From Thunnus maccoyii (lineage: Eukaryota > Chordata > Actinopteri > Scombriformes > Scombridae), in NCBI RefSeq assembly GCF_910596095.1, contig NC_056546.1, forward strand, positions 14,513,425-14,577,424: a DNA stretch of 64,000 nucleotides. Direction: 5' to 3'. The translations under genes were made by a program, and so were the position numbers. The notes beneath the pieces are model-generated. The model saw only the letters and a list, made by a program, of their open reading frames with translations, did no database searches and was not told the DNA's origin. Shown piece after piece: positions 12,147 to 22,484 of the stretch; position 1 is the stretch's first letter; every line of letters starts with the position of its first letter.

Positions 12147-14110
12147 AGTTTCTCTGAGAACCACAACAGAAAACACCGTCCCATCCCAAAACAAGGTGCT
12201 CTATATAAGTAACCTCCCTCTCTCTGCCCTGTTCCCTGCACAGTAAATCCCTTTCACAGGATTTTGTTGGGGGGATCTTTTTTTTGCCCTTTTCCAAAGC
12301 CTTTTCGGCACCATCTTCTGTATTTGTCCTCTTCAGCCTTTTAAAGAACTGCTGATATTTTAGTGTGCTCTCTGGTGTTGAGGTTTTAAAGAGTGTTTGT
12401 TTTTCATGGCACTGATAAGAGGTAGTCTTTCAACTCTATAACACATTCACTTAGCACCATCTACCAAAGTGAAATTGAGTGTCAGGAACACCGTTGGCAG
12501 ATCAATAAGTTGCAACAGCGACATTGCTGTCTCACAACTGCGATGAAGTGCTGCTCACACAGTTTACACCTAAATGCACTCCTCACACTTGCCACACACT
12601 TGCACTGAAACGTACATGCCGGTGTTGATATACCTTTGGCAGACGATTGTTTACAAACTCAGCAGTTGCAAGTATGAGACACTTGGACGTTAAGGTGTAA
12701 CGTATCACCAGTGTCATTGCCCCAAAGCAGCTAGTCTGTGAAACCAGCATAGTGCCTGACTGATGACAAGCCTCTATCTTGCTGTATTTGAGTACTTAAA
12801 CGATATCTTTTTTTCTTGTAACTGCTAATTAATTGTGTGAGATAATAGCAAATGCAATGAGGGACATTTGTGGTTCTCAGACACAGCTTGTCAGTTGTAT
12901 GGAAGCAAAAGTAATCTTTTCTTGAAGCTATAATGCTGACAAGGGCACTTTATGAAGGTGAAGAAGAGCATTGCGAGGTATGCAAAGTTAGAACTTGACC
13001 CAGTTCGTAGGTCAACCTGCCAAGATTACTCACACTGGCAATCACGTTGTAACTGGTTTTTGTCACGTCAAATCTTTTCTGTAAGAATTATGTTTTTATT
13101 CACAAATAATGCCTCACGATGGCGCAGTGAGATGGTAAAGATCTTGCTGCCTGTCTTTCAAGTGCTTTAGTTACTCAGGTCAGTGTAGATATTGTGATAG
13201 ACAGCATTCCACTCTCACAGAACTACTCCGGTGGAGGTTTCTGTTTTTCTGACTTGTGTGGAGGAGGCGGGAGAGAAAAACAAAGTTGTTTCTCCCAAAG
13301 AGATGTGTTTGATTATGCATTATACAGTATATAAAGCTGCCTACTGATGCAGCTTTGTTACAACTGCTCTGTTTAAAAGTAATTATGTTCGAGGTACCTT
13401 GACTTCATCTCTTCACTCATGTTACTGATGTCACTAACTTTGAAGGAGGAGTTAACACAGTGCCTGATGGAACTACTATGAACTAGTCTTCCATCACACC
13501 CAAAGTTTTACAACTTAGTAAAAAAAAAAAAAAAAAACTTAAGTTGGTGCTACTCCTTGAAACAGCTTTTGATATCTAGAAGACAACTTTGAAAATGAAT
13601 GTTAATTGCTACTTTGTTAAAGGCTGCTGTTGGCCTTATCATCTGTCTTATTACTGCATGTTGATGTGATATATACATAGATTGTTGTCTCACTGACATC
13701 AAGGATAGAGGTCAGTTGAAATGTATGCCCTGTTCTGTTGCATCCACTTTGTTGTTGTTACGCACAGTTCGTGTGCACTCAAAGAGAGGAAAAATAACGC
13801 ATTTCAACCAAAATATTTTATAGCATTTATGAAGAGGTATATCAGATGTTAAAGTTTGTTTTTATGCGTCTGAGAAGTACTTTATAGATTTCTAGTAGTT
13901 TCAGATTTTACAATTCATTCAGTTTTCACTGTTAAAGTCTTCTTTGTGACACCATTACATCTTCACTTTTTTGAAATCAGATTTAAGCCTTTTTTTCCTT
14001 TTTAATTGAAAGTGTAATATTTTTGATCATTTGGGTGAAATGCAATATTTATGTACAGATCCAATTTGTGTATTATGGTGTACATGAATAAAACTTTTAT
14101 TATCTCCTTA
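12147..14110 (+). other. gtpbp2 3' untranslated region
   Basis: About 1.96 kb of AT-rich sequence follows the gtpbp2 stop, with no splice-bounded open frame. It ends just past an AATAAA at 14087-14092. It includes an A17 tract near 13520. I infer a single long 3'UTR; earlier cleavage sites are possible. Confidence 0.6.
14087..14092 (+). terminator. poly(A) signal of gtpbp2
   Basis: Canonical AATAAA, followed within 30 bases by a T/GT-rich stretch (around 14116-14135) typical of a downstream cleavage element. Confidence 0.65.
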
Positions 14111-15203
14111 GCAGTTGTTCAATTTTGTTGTCTCTTTAGTAAAAACAATGTTTTCAACCATATCATCATAAAAACCAGTTTTCTGTCTGCTGGCTCACAT
14201 GTCACAGAGCCATGACTCATTACACGCAATTGAGTTGTAACAGGCTTTGTAATTTCATTTTCCTGGTTGTGCTCCTCCTAATCTGCTCTCTGGCTGATGC
14301 AAGACAATGCAAGAATAATTTACCCATTCAGTTGTCTTTCAATGCTCACAACAGAACAATAGGTTCATCATGATAGAAAAAGTATAAACAGTGTGACTTA
14401 TCAGCCAGTGTTGCAATTGCTCTCATCATACTGACAATCATATTAAAGGTCTAACAAACCTATCTAAATAATGTTGCTTTATCAAAGACTAATAAACAAA
14501 CATTTCTTTTTACAACTTAAATATTTTGCCATTTATAACTCCAATTATGGAGTTGTGTGATGTCTTCATAATAAAACAGCTTTAGGGCTCCTTCATCGTG
14601 TATGTTTTTCAGTTCTGCAGGCCTTATCACCAGTGGGGCTGGTGCTCTGTATTGCTCTGATTAGCTATGGACAACCACAAACAAACAAGAAGTACATTTA
14701 CCTAAAGCTGTGTTAGTATATCTATGCTTCCTGTGTGCATTTACGTTCAATAATGTTTACAATATACTCTTGTCTCACAATAGAAACTTTTCTGTACCTC
14801 TTGAGTTTGTAAGAAAACAAAACTTAACACTTGCATGAGGATTCCTGCTGTATCTTCAGCTAATTGGTGGCATCTGGTGGTATGTCAAGATACTACAACA
14901 AAATGTACACAACCACAAAATATGAAAAGTATCTTCTTTATACTCTGGTTTACAATATTAAAATAGCTTTTCCTTTTATAATCAAAGTCATGTGTAAAAC
15001 AAATTATCCAAATAAACTCTTTAATTCTTGGACATTCTTCTAAAATACAACATAATGACATTTATCATTTCAAACAAGTCCAATTGTGATCCTGTTTTAA
15101 TATGGCTTTCCATTCTTTTACCAAATGTATGTCTATGATATATATGCATTTATCAAAGATCAGACTTTAATTTAATTTAAAAATGCTGTTCTACAGCCCA
15201 TCT
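14111..15203. other. Convergent intergenic spacer and polh 3'UTR
   Basis: This is AT-rich DNA between the 3' ends of gtpbp2 and polh. On the minus strand, ATTAAA-type poly(A) hexamers lie close after the polh stop (for example about 15166-15171). No other gene is evident. Confidence 0.4.
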
Positions 15204-18200
15204 TCAGTTCCTCTTGAAAAAGGAATCCAGAGTGCCCGTACTTCCGCCTTGGGAGCGTTGCCTTTTCGGCTGAGGTCCTGACTGGCCTCTGGTTTTTGTT
15301 TTACCACGGGAGGACGCTCCTACTCTGTGAGGAGTTAGAGAGACACCTGAGGTAGAGGAAGAGGCAGCTGCTGAACCTGAGGATGAAGAGAGTGAGTTCT
15401 GGAGGTCGAGGGCAAAGTGATAGTCATTGTGTTCAGGCATTTCCCAGACTGACACCTCCTGATCACAGCGATCACATTTTATCAGGTCTTCTTTGGCTAC
15501 ACTAGGAAGATGGTGATTTTTCTCTGCCTCAATGTCCAGTTCATCCCTTAACTCTTCACATGGCAACTGGTGAGATGTAAACCCTGTGCTATGTTTTACA
15601 TCACTATCTTTTACCTGCAGGCCTGACACAACAGTAACAGTGTCATCAGGGTGTTCTGTATCGACAGACCCTGGCCTTTGTCCCGTTTCAGGCTTGCTCA
15701 AGGTCGAGGCTGCAGCCTGTGAGCTTCTTTCAACACTCTTCTTGTGGAAGAAAGAGGAGATGTCACTATGAGGGCTGGCTGAACCATTTTGAGACTGAGA
15801 AGAAAGACTGAAGGATGAAACGGGGCAATTGGTATCTACCTCCAACTGACAATCAGTTGCAGAGGTTTTATTAGAGGAGGATGATGGGAGAATTACTGTG
15901 GAACCTGCATCTTCATCATCCTCCTCTTCTCCTTTTGTAATCTTCTGTCTTTGTTTCTTAGCTGCCTTTTGAAAGAAAGACTGAATGGTGCCAGGCTGTT
16001 TGCATGTGGAATCATTTTTCAGTTCAGCGGGTGTCTGGGTGGTAGAGAAAGGACTTTGGGTTGAGGTGACATCACTGGAAAGGAAGCCGGCTATCCCCCC
16101 TGCTGATGGAGCGTCATTGAATTTGCTTGCCGAGATATGTAGCAGGGTGAGGGGTGGAGTCCTGGGGACATCAAGCAAGAAAGAGTGTGATATATATCGC
16201 GCGGGATTGATCAACCAATGACTTTAAATATGTTTTTTATATTCTAATTACCATGCTGCCTGGTGGTTTCCTGCTGTGTTGAGACTCTTGATGATGGCAA
16301 AGCTGTCACCGGATATTTTGGTCGCCTCGTAGCGAGATAAAGCACAGCAGCGTGAGAAGCTGCTCGGCCTCTTGTCCCCCAGCTGACGTACACCAACTGT
16401 CAACAACTTAGCCACTCGACCATTCTGTCAGATGGTGAGAAGTTTCACTGGCGCTGACTTGAAACCACGTTATATTTACTTGATATGACATCAATGTGAA
16501 ACTCAACAGAGGGAACAGAAACTACTGCTATCATAAGGTCAAATTAAAAAAAGCACATAACCAAAGTTTTTTCTCACCACTTCTCTGTCCTTGGTTAGCC
16601 TCTCCTCCAGTTCCAGGGCCAGTTGATGAAGCCAGTACTGCACCTTCACAGAGGTTATTAATTATTAACATGAAAACAATCTCACCAATCATAATTTAAT
16701 AGAAAGAAACACATTTTTGTTAATATTACAATAAGTCAATATGAGACTAACAATAAAAGACAGATTGGATAATACCTTTCATACACCAGTGTAACAGTGG
16801 ATGAACATAGACTGACAGCCAGTACCTGCTCTCTTGTAACCAGCGATGTTTTCCCGGGGAAGTTTTTACTGCAGCCAATAGACTTGGGAAGCTGTCTGGG
16901 TTTCACCGCTTCAAACTCAATCCCCCTACACAAGTCATAAAGCCACTGACTGCCAAAGGAGAGAGGTTCAATGATGAATGCAGGTGGCAATCAAACGCAA
17001 ACTAAATGCTCAGAGTTGAAGTCAAGTCCAATTTAAATTGTTCGCCAGTCATCTTATGACGCTTAGGTCTTTTACATGAATATTTGTCCAGTCTTACCCT
17101 GTTTTTTCTCCAAAGTGCTGTCCCAGTTGGGCCTGTGAGAAGCGAGTCATCTCTCCCATGTTCTCTATTCCCAGAGTTTCTGTAATGGAGGCACCCAGCT
17201 TACCCCCCAGGTTACGGCTGCGCAGGTAAAATAAGCAATACGAGAGTTACAGTATTAGTCAAAATCTGTTTTTACACTTCTTTGCCAGAGTATGAGTGTG
17301 ATTTGTGACGAATATATTCTTTATAGCAGGGTACACTTTGAACTCACATCTTACTAATGGGTAGAGAGTTGAAAAGTTCTGTCACAGAGTCCAACGGCAA
17401 AACAGTTTGTCGATTAGGCTTGTTCAGACCACAGGCTAGTTTAGCGAGTACCTGGGGACAGTAAATTATCACTCCAGCAAATATAACTACAGCTTTTGCA
17501 CCACCGTTACATTTACATTAGGAATAAACCAATGTCAGTTTATCCTACCTTGTTGTGCGAAATCCCTGCTGAACAGCGGAAGCCTGTGTGTTCCTCCACA
17601 GCTGCCCTCATTTCCTCGACAATGATTGCCCCCACAGTTAGCCGTAGTTCTGCAGAGTTCTGCTCTCCTGACAGAGGAACAGATGCTGATGCCAGCCACT
17701 GCTGGAGACCTCTGGACCTCTGCACCTCTGTGTGGAAAACATGAAGCTGTTAGAGGAATGCGCACTGCCTGAGTCTCAGTTTTATTCACTTTTCAAACCC
17801 AGCCTTCTCTGTAGAGTGCTGAAACAATTAGTTGAGTAATCGATTTGTAAACATTTTGGCATAACCTACCTTTATCCAAGACAATGTCCTCTGCAGATGC
17901 CTCCTGTTCTGAAAAAGTTTGCGGGTAACCCTGAATGTATGTCGTCCTCAGCAAATGAGGCTCTATTTGTTTGTCTGTCATGTTCTTCAGCCGCTGCTGG
18001 ACCGCAGCAGTCAGATCCATGTAGGCCTCATCAATACTGGCTCGCTCAATCACGGCAAAGCGAGACATCACCTCAATCACCTCCACACTTGCCTCCCTGT
18101 AACTGCACAGGAGTGGAAGTGGGTTATTTAGCTTACAACTTGTCACAGGAGCGGAAATGTTATGATAACAGATTTTGCAGTTCATCCTATCGAAGAGTAA

Positions 18201-19303
18201 GTTTAGAGTTGTGGAGATTACATAGCACATCATTAGCACTTACTATGTCAGGTCTGCCTTGCCGTGAGACTCGCGCACTCGTGCCACCTGGAGATCTTGG
18301 CACAGTTTCTTTGCATCATCCACCCACATGTTCCTGGTGACACCATGGGCCCTGGCCTCGTAGCTCACAGCTATGATACTAACAGAGGATGATATGTAAT
18401 TGAAAACCACATTATTTTTAAATCACATTTGCAAACAATGAGAACAGAGTGGTTATCTTTTCATCTGTAGGCAAACCTGTAGGGTGGAAGAGGAAGGCGA
18501 GTGAGTTGCCAACACAGAGACAGCAATTTAAATGGTCTGAGCAACTGAACAGACACAGGCTGGACCATACTTAAACGAAGACAGGGGTCCTGAGTCCCCC
18601 TACCCCCATGTATAAACAACTGTTATCATGTGAGTGAACCGAAGTAACATATTTAGGCCATTTGATGACACCTAAGCCATCTACATGACAACTGATCAAA
18701 CTCCTTGATGAAGACAGTGAGGTGCTGCTAAAAACTCTTGTATGTGGACCGGACCTTGTGTTGAGGTTTTACAGTCAAACTACTTCCTCCAAAGTCAAGA
18801 CGAAACTTTTATGCAAATCTAGTCATTCAAGTCAGTTAGGCCTATTTCCTTACATTTTCAGTTATCTTCTATTTTTGTCTGATAATACTCATCTTTATTG
18901 TATTATTTACACCTACTACCTTGCAATACACCAAAGGAGCATTTGGCAATATAGATATCATAACAGTGAGCCTGAATGAACTGTGTTTGAGAGAGAAAGA
19001 GGTTTATTTTCGTTTTTTTTGACTGTACTGCTGTCTCATGGACAACAGCACTGAGTAAAACTATAAAAGAGCTTTTTTTGCATCACTTCTAGTTATTGAG
19101 GGACTAGTAGATAGTGGTATCAGTTGCACTGATCATACAAACAGTGTCTCTGTGTCAGAAACTCACCTGCCTCCTTTCCACGTCTTGTACTGGGCTACCA
19201 CACAGGGAGTGTTCCTCAGAGCTGGATTCAGCCTCTGCTCCACCTGGACGTAAAAGCAGTCCATGTCTACTAACGCCACCACTCTATCTTTCCCATACTC
19301 CAT
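15204..19303 (-). CDS. polh: DNA polymerase eta (Y-family translesion polymerase), 10 coding exons
   Basis: Minus-strand exons: 19303-19167, 18378-18244, 18102-17870, 17727-17549, 17451-17348, 17217-17098, 16949-16826, 16643-16578, 16424-16252 and 16161-15204. They total 2229 nt and 742 aa (human 713), with every splice phase consistent. The enzyme inserts A opposite UV cyclobutane TT dimers in the nucleus. Catalytic carboxylates are D13 (in VDMDCF) and D115/E116 (in RASIDEAYMDL). Lesion-site residues Q38 and R61 are conserved. Thumb and little-finger landmarks include GGKLGAS, CRGIE and KPRQLPKSIGCSKNFPGK. The large last exon encodes the disordered regulatory tail. It has FF-containing interaction motifs at about 482-487 (TIQSFF), 557-562 and 733-740 (GTLDSFFK, a PIP-like box), and a UBZ finger with C653, C656, H668 and H672. 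The gene appears intact and is convergent with gtpbp2, as in human 6p21. Confidence 0.97.
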
Positions 19304-19675
19304 GAGTGTAGGGGAGGGTCGGTCAGTGAAAGCTTGGTGTCAGCACCGAATACTAGTTTAAGCTTCTCTGCTTCTGTCCGTGTCGCTTTGTATTTCGCGC
19401 AGTTACGCAAAGTTACATAAATGCGTCATCGAAGGTCGGCGAAGACAACCTCGGCAATCCGCCATTGTGGTGAGGTCTGTCCATGGGTCTGTCGCAATTA
19501 TGTAGTTTGTCTAAGTGGTGTTGCCGTAGCCGTACCCAGCCGTCCGAGACGGCGGCCCTGCACGCGCATGCGCGACTTACATCCACAGTTGGTAAACTTA
19601 AAGAAATCGTGTGGTGATGATGTCCACCGTCGTTTGGTCTCCAACTGGAGGAAATAAATCAGCATTTGCCATATT
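19304..19675 (-). promoter_or_regulatory. polh promoter region, CpG-rich, with NRF-1-like palindrome
   Basis: The 300 bases upstream of the polh start are locally CpG-rich against an AT-rich background. They contain a perfect GCGCATGCGC palindrome at 19564-19573, the NRF-1 consensus common in TATA-less housekeeping and DNA-repair promoters. A GCCATTG motif (YY1-like) sits near 19462. The placement is inferred; no transcription start can be read directly. Confidence 0.55.
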
Positions 19676-20002
19676 TACTGTCTTTTTAGCATATAATTCC
19701 CCCTTAGTGTTTCCCTGTTGAGCTGCGGTGGAAGTATAGTAACAAAAAGAGGGACTTTGGCACTGAAAAGACTAACATTAAAAGATATCTAGGCTACTTG
19801 ATTTGACTAATTTGCACGGCTGAAATATATTAGCCTCAGATAAACTTTTAAATACATCGTAAGTGCATTATGAAGGGATCTTCTCATGGCCAGCACGAAC
19901 AGGAGGAATGATTATGGCAAGAAAAAAACCTGTTTCAATGTTTATTTGGGCACCTGACTGTTGTTTTAAGAAAGACTTGAAAAATTGTGAATCTGTCCTT
20001 TA
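19676..20002 (+). repeat. Interspersed repeat, copy related to those inside the receptor units
   Basis: Several blocks here recur in every receptor unit. They include TTAGCCTCAGATAAACTTTT, a GAACAGGAGGAATGATTA block, an AAAAACCTGTTT block and a GGGTACCTGACTATTGTTT-like block. They match the unit-1 copies at about 25,560-25,800 and 27,370-27,640. The copy here is diverged from those, so it is an older, separately inserted member. I infer a non-autonomous element; its class is not established. Confidence 0.6.
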
Positions 20003-20189
20003 AACTAGGAATGCCAATGCCTTTCATTCTTAATTATTGTGTAGCTCTCTCTCTCTCTTTCTCTGCCCATTTCTCCCCTTTCAAAAATATCAAGAAAAAA
20101 ATAAGTGGGACTGTACGAAAAGTATTCAGCAGGGCCCGCAGTGGTGTCAGTGGCAGCCAGTATGGCACTTCCGGTGAGATGCCACAATA

Positions 20190-21420
20190 GTCGCCACCAT
20201 GGGGTACGTCTCAAGTCCATGGATGCTCAAGTCTCTTATTTTATGGCTCCTCGCTCCTCGCCTGAACCGGAAGTTGTTCCCGATGCGCCATTTTGACGAG
20301 CGTCCCAAGTCTCTTATTTTGCGCGGAGTGAGGAGCGAGGAAACATAAGAGCAGCCTTCACGGAAGTCTTTTACCAGCCGACACGCCCCCTTATTGGATA
20401 TCAGTTATTGATTGGACGCTGCACCTGATCTGACTGATCTGATACATCATTGCAGTTTCATACCGAAGTGGAGACAGATTATAGATTTAGTTTAAATGTA
20501 TCACTCGCAAGTTTTATGCTTTACTTGTTTTCTGATTCATCATATAGTTAAAATCAATTAATTGTCGACCTGATCAACAAAAGAACCATTAATAAATTTC
20601 TTCATGTATTAGTAAGATTTTTCTTTTCATGATCTATTATTTCCTCCATTAAACTGTTTCTTGCTGACAGACAGACTCTTCCTGACTTTAATTTCATCTA
20701 TAACAGTTAAACACATTTATATTTTACATCATTTGTCGTCATTTCCATTCAGTCACATGTGAGGCTGAAAATTCCGGAGCGTCGGATTTGATATGAGTTA
20801 CATAATTTCCATTTTCCCTGAAACATTTAGCCAAATACATATTTTCCGGTGTTCAGAAGAAATGATCATATTCTGGGTAATTGAATAATGAATTCACTAT
20901 CAGGATTATCACAAGATACAGATACAAATAATCGATAATCGAGTATAAACGCATTCCGCGAGTAGAAATGGTTCCTGTGCCTCTGAGCAGGACACAGTAT
21001 AATGCAGAATGCAGGTTTTTATTTAGGTGTTTGTTAAACAGGTAACAGGCTGCAGAAAGGAAACAGCTGCTCTAGCGGTAATAACTGTGAACCTTTATTA
21101 GTATTAACACAGTGCACATGTGTGCAGACACAAACTCCATCAGAAGTTTCTACAGCTGCTAAAGCCGACTGACAGCTGATCCAGCTGTGATCAGCTGTCA
21201 CCGTCATCAGAAACGGACGTCGCTTCACATGACGCTTCAGAGGAGAGGACGTCTCATGTCTCTTAACACAAATTTCCTCGTTTCCTCTCTCCTCGCTTGG
21301 TTTCCTTGCGTCTCTCCTTGCATCCACGGCGGGAGGGACTAAGACGCAAGAAAAGGACGCAAGTGAGGGAAACGTGGATGCAATTTAAGAGACTTGGGAT
21401 GCACCCATGGATGTATCATG
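20190..21420. mobile_element. Putative non-autonomous inverted-repeat element
   Basis: The left edge (about 20213-20240) reads CCATGGATGC then TCAAGTCTCTTA. The right edge (about 21382-21412) carries the reverse complement with small differences: TAAGAGACTTGGGATGC, then ACCCATGG. A second CCCAAGTCTCTTATTTT occurs inside the left arm at 20305. Both sides are rich in CCTCGCTCCTCG/GAGGAGCGAGG-type sequence. No transposase frame is present. Related inverted blocks extend further out (GGCAGCCAGTATGGCACTT on the left; AAGTGCCATAACTTCCTGCC on the right), so the true ends and any target-site duplication are uncertain. The receptor tandem unit starts inside its right arm. Confidence 0.45.
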
Positions 21421-22411
21421 CAGGGCTGCCACCATTTGTGGCACCCGCAACAGAAAGTGTCATCGAAAGTGCCATAACTTCCTGCCACAGTCTGTCGGGT
21501 GTGGTTGTCAGAAAAGGTTAAGGGTCATATATTTTTCTGTTTACTGAAGGGAGGATAGTCTAAATTTGAGGGGAAAGCAGGGAGAGTCTTTAAGCTTATT
21601 CTCATCTCAGATTTAGACTATACTTCACTGCTATTTTATCACAATATTCTATTGTGATATTAATTTTGAAAAGCAGAAATATATCATATGCAGAAGACAA
21701 CAATGCTGTCTCTATATTAGGGCACTGTTTCCCTCTTCAAAATCAATTTATCACTAGGACCAATATGTCAGTTTTGTGAAAGAAGAATACATGTGGATCT
21801 TTATAATTATTAGTGAGTGAATGCTTGTAATTGCTACACAAAGCGCATAATTTCTCATCCTGCAGCAAATCCCATTTTCACTTAATTCTGCATCATAACA
21901 AAAAATAGAACTGCAGTAAAATGACATATAAAATTTACCTTTGATATAATAAAGATACTTGAATATAAATCTAGTCTTTCGTGAGCTGAGTTGCTTTGTT
22001 TTGATGTTCACCTAACATGGAGATTATGCTCAGGATAGTAGGCTATACAAATAAATAGAGTGAATGTGCCACAGGGAACTTAGAGGTTTACTCGTCATAA
22101 TACACCATTATCTGTCTTTTCCTTTCTTTCTTAAACTTAATTGATCGAAATAAACTGAAAAAATGCCCATTTATTTGTGTAGATTAGAAAGAAAGTTTTG
22201 AAGGAAAAAAAATCTTTATATATACATATATATTATTATTAAAATTACATATATAATTAAAAAAAACTTTTTAACAAAAAAGGAATAGGTTTTAGTAACT
22301 CATTGTGTCACTATAAATGAAGTAAATAAAACTCATGGAATAATAAACTAATTTTTTTTTTATAATCACTAAACCTGTTACTAGTAGATTTACTGCAGGA
22401 ACTGCTTGAAT

Positions 22412-22419
22412 GAGGAAGT
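22412..22419 (+). promoter_or_regulatory. Conserved ETS/PU.1-like site upstream of each receptor gene
   Basis: GAGGAAGT lies 66-73 bases before the receptor start codon. It is kept in all six units (30303, 38094, 46377, 54206 and 61999 are the other starts). GAGGAAGT fits the PU.1 core found in myeloid and B-cell promoters. The motif is short, and the flanking sequence is also conserved among these recent copies, so function is inferred from position and family. Confidence 0.4.
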
Positions 22420-22484
22420 AACCCAGGTAGAGTCACCCACTGTAATGTTGAAAGTGCTCATTCACTCACAACGCTGAAGCAGAC

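Noticed and set aside
17897-18340. 147-codon plus-strand frame
   Set aside because: Antisense shadow of polh exons 2 and 3.
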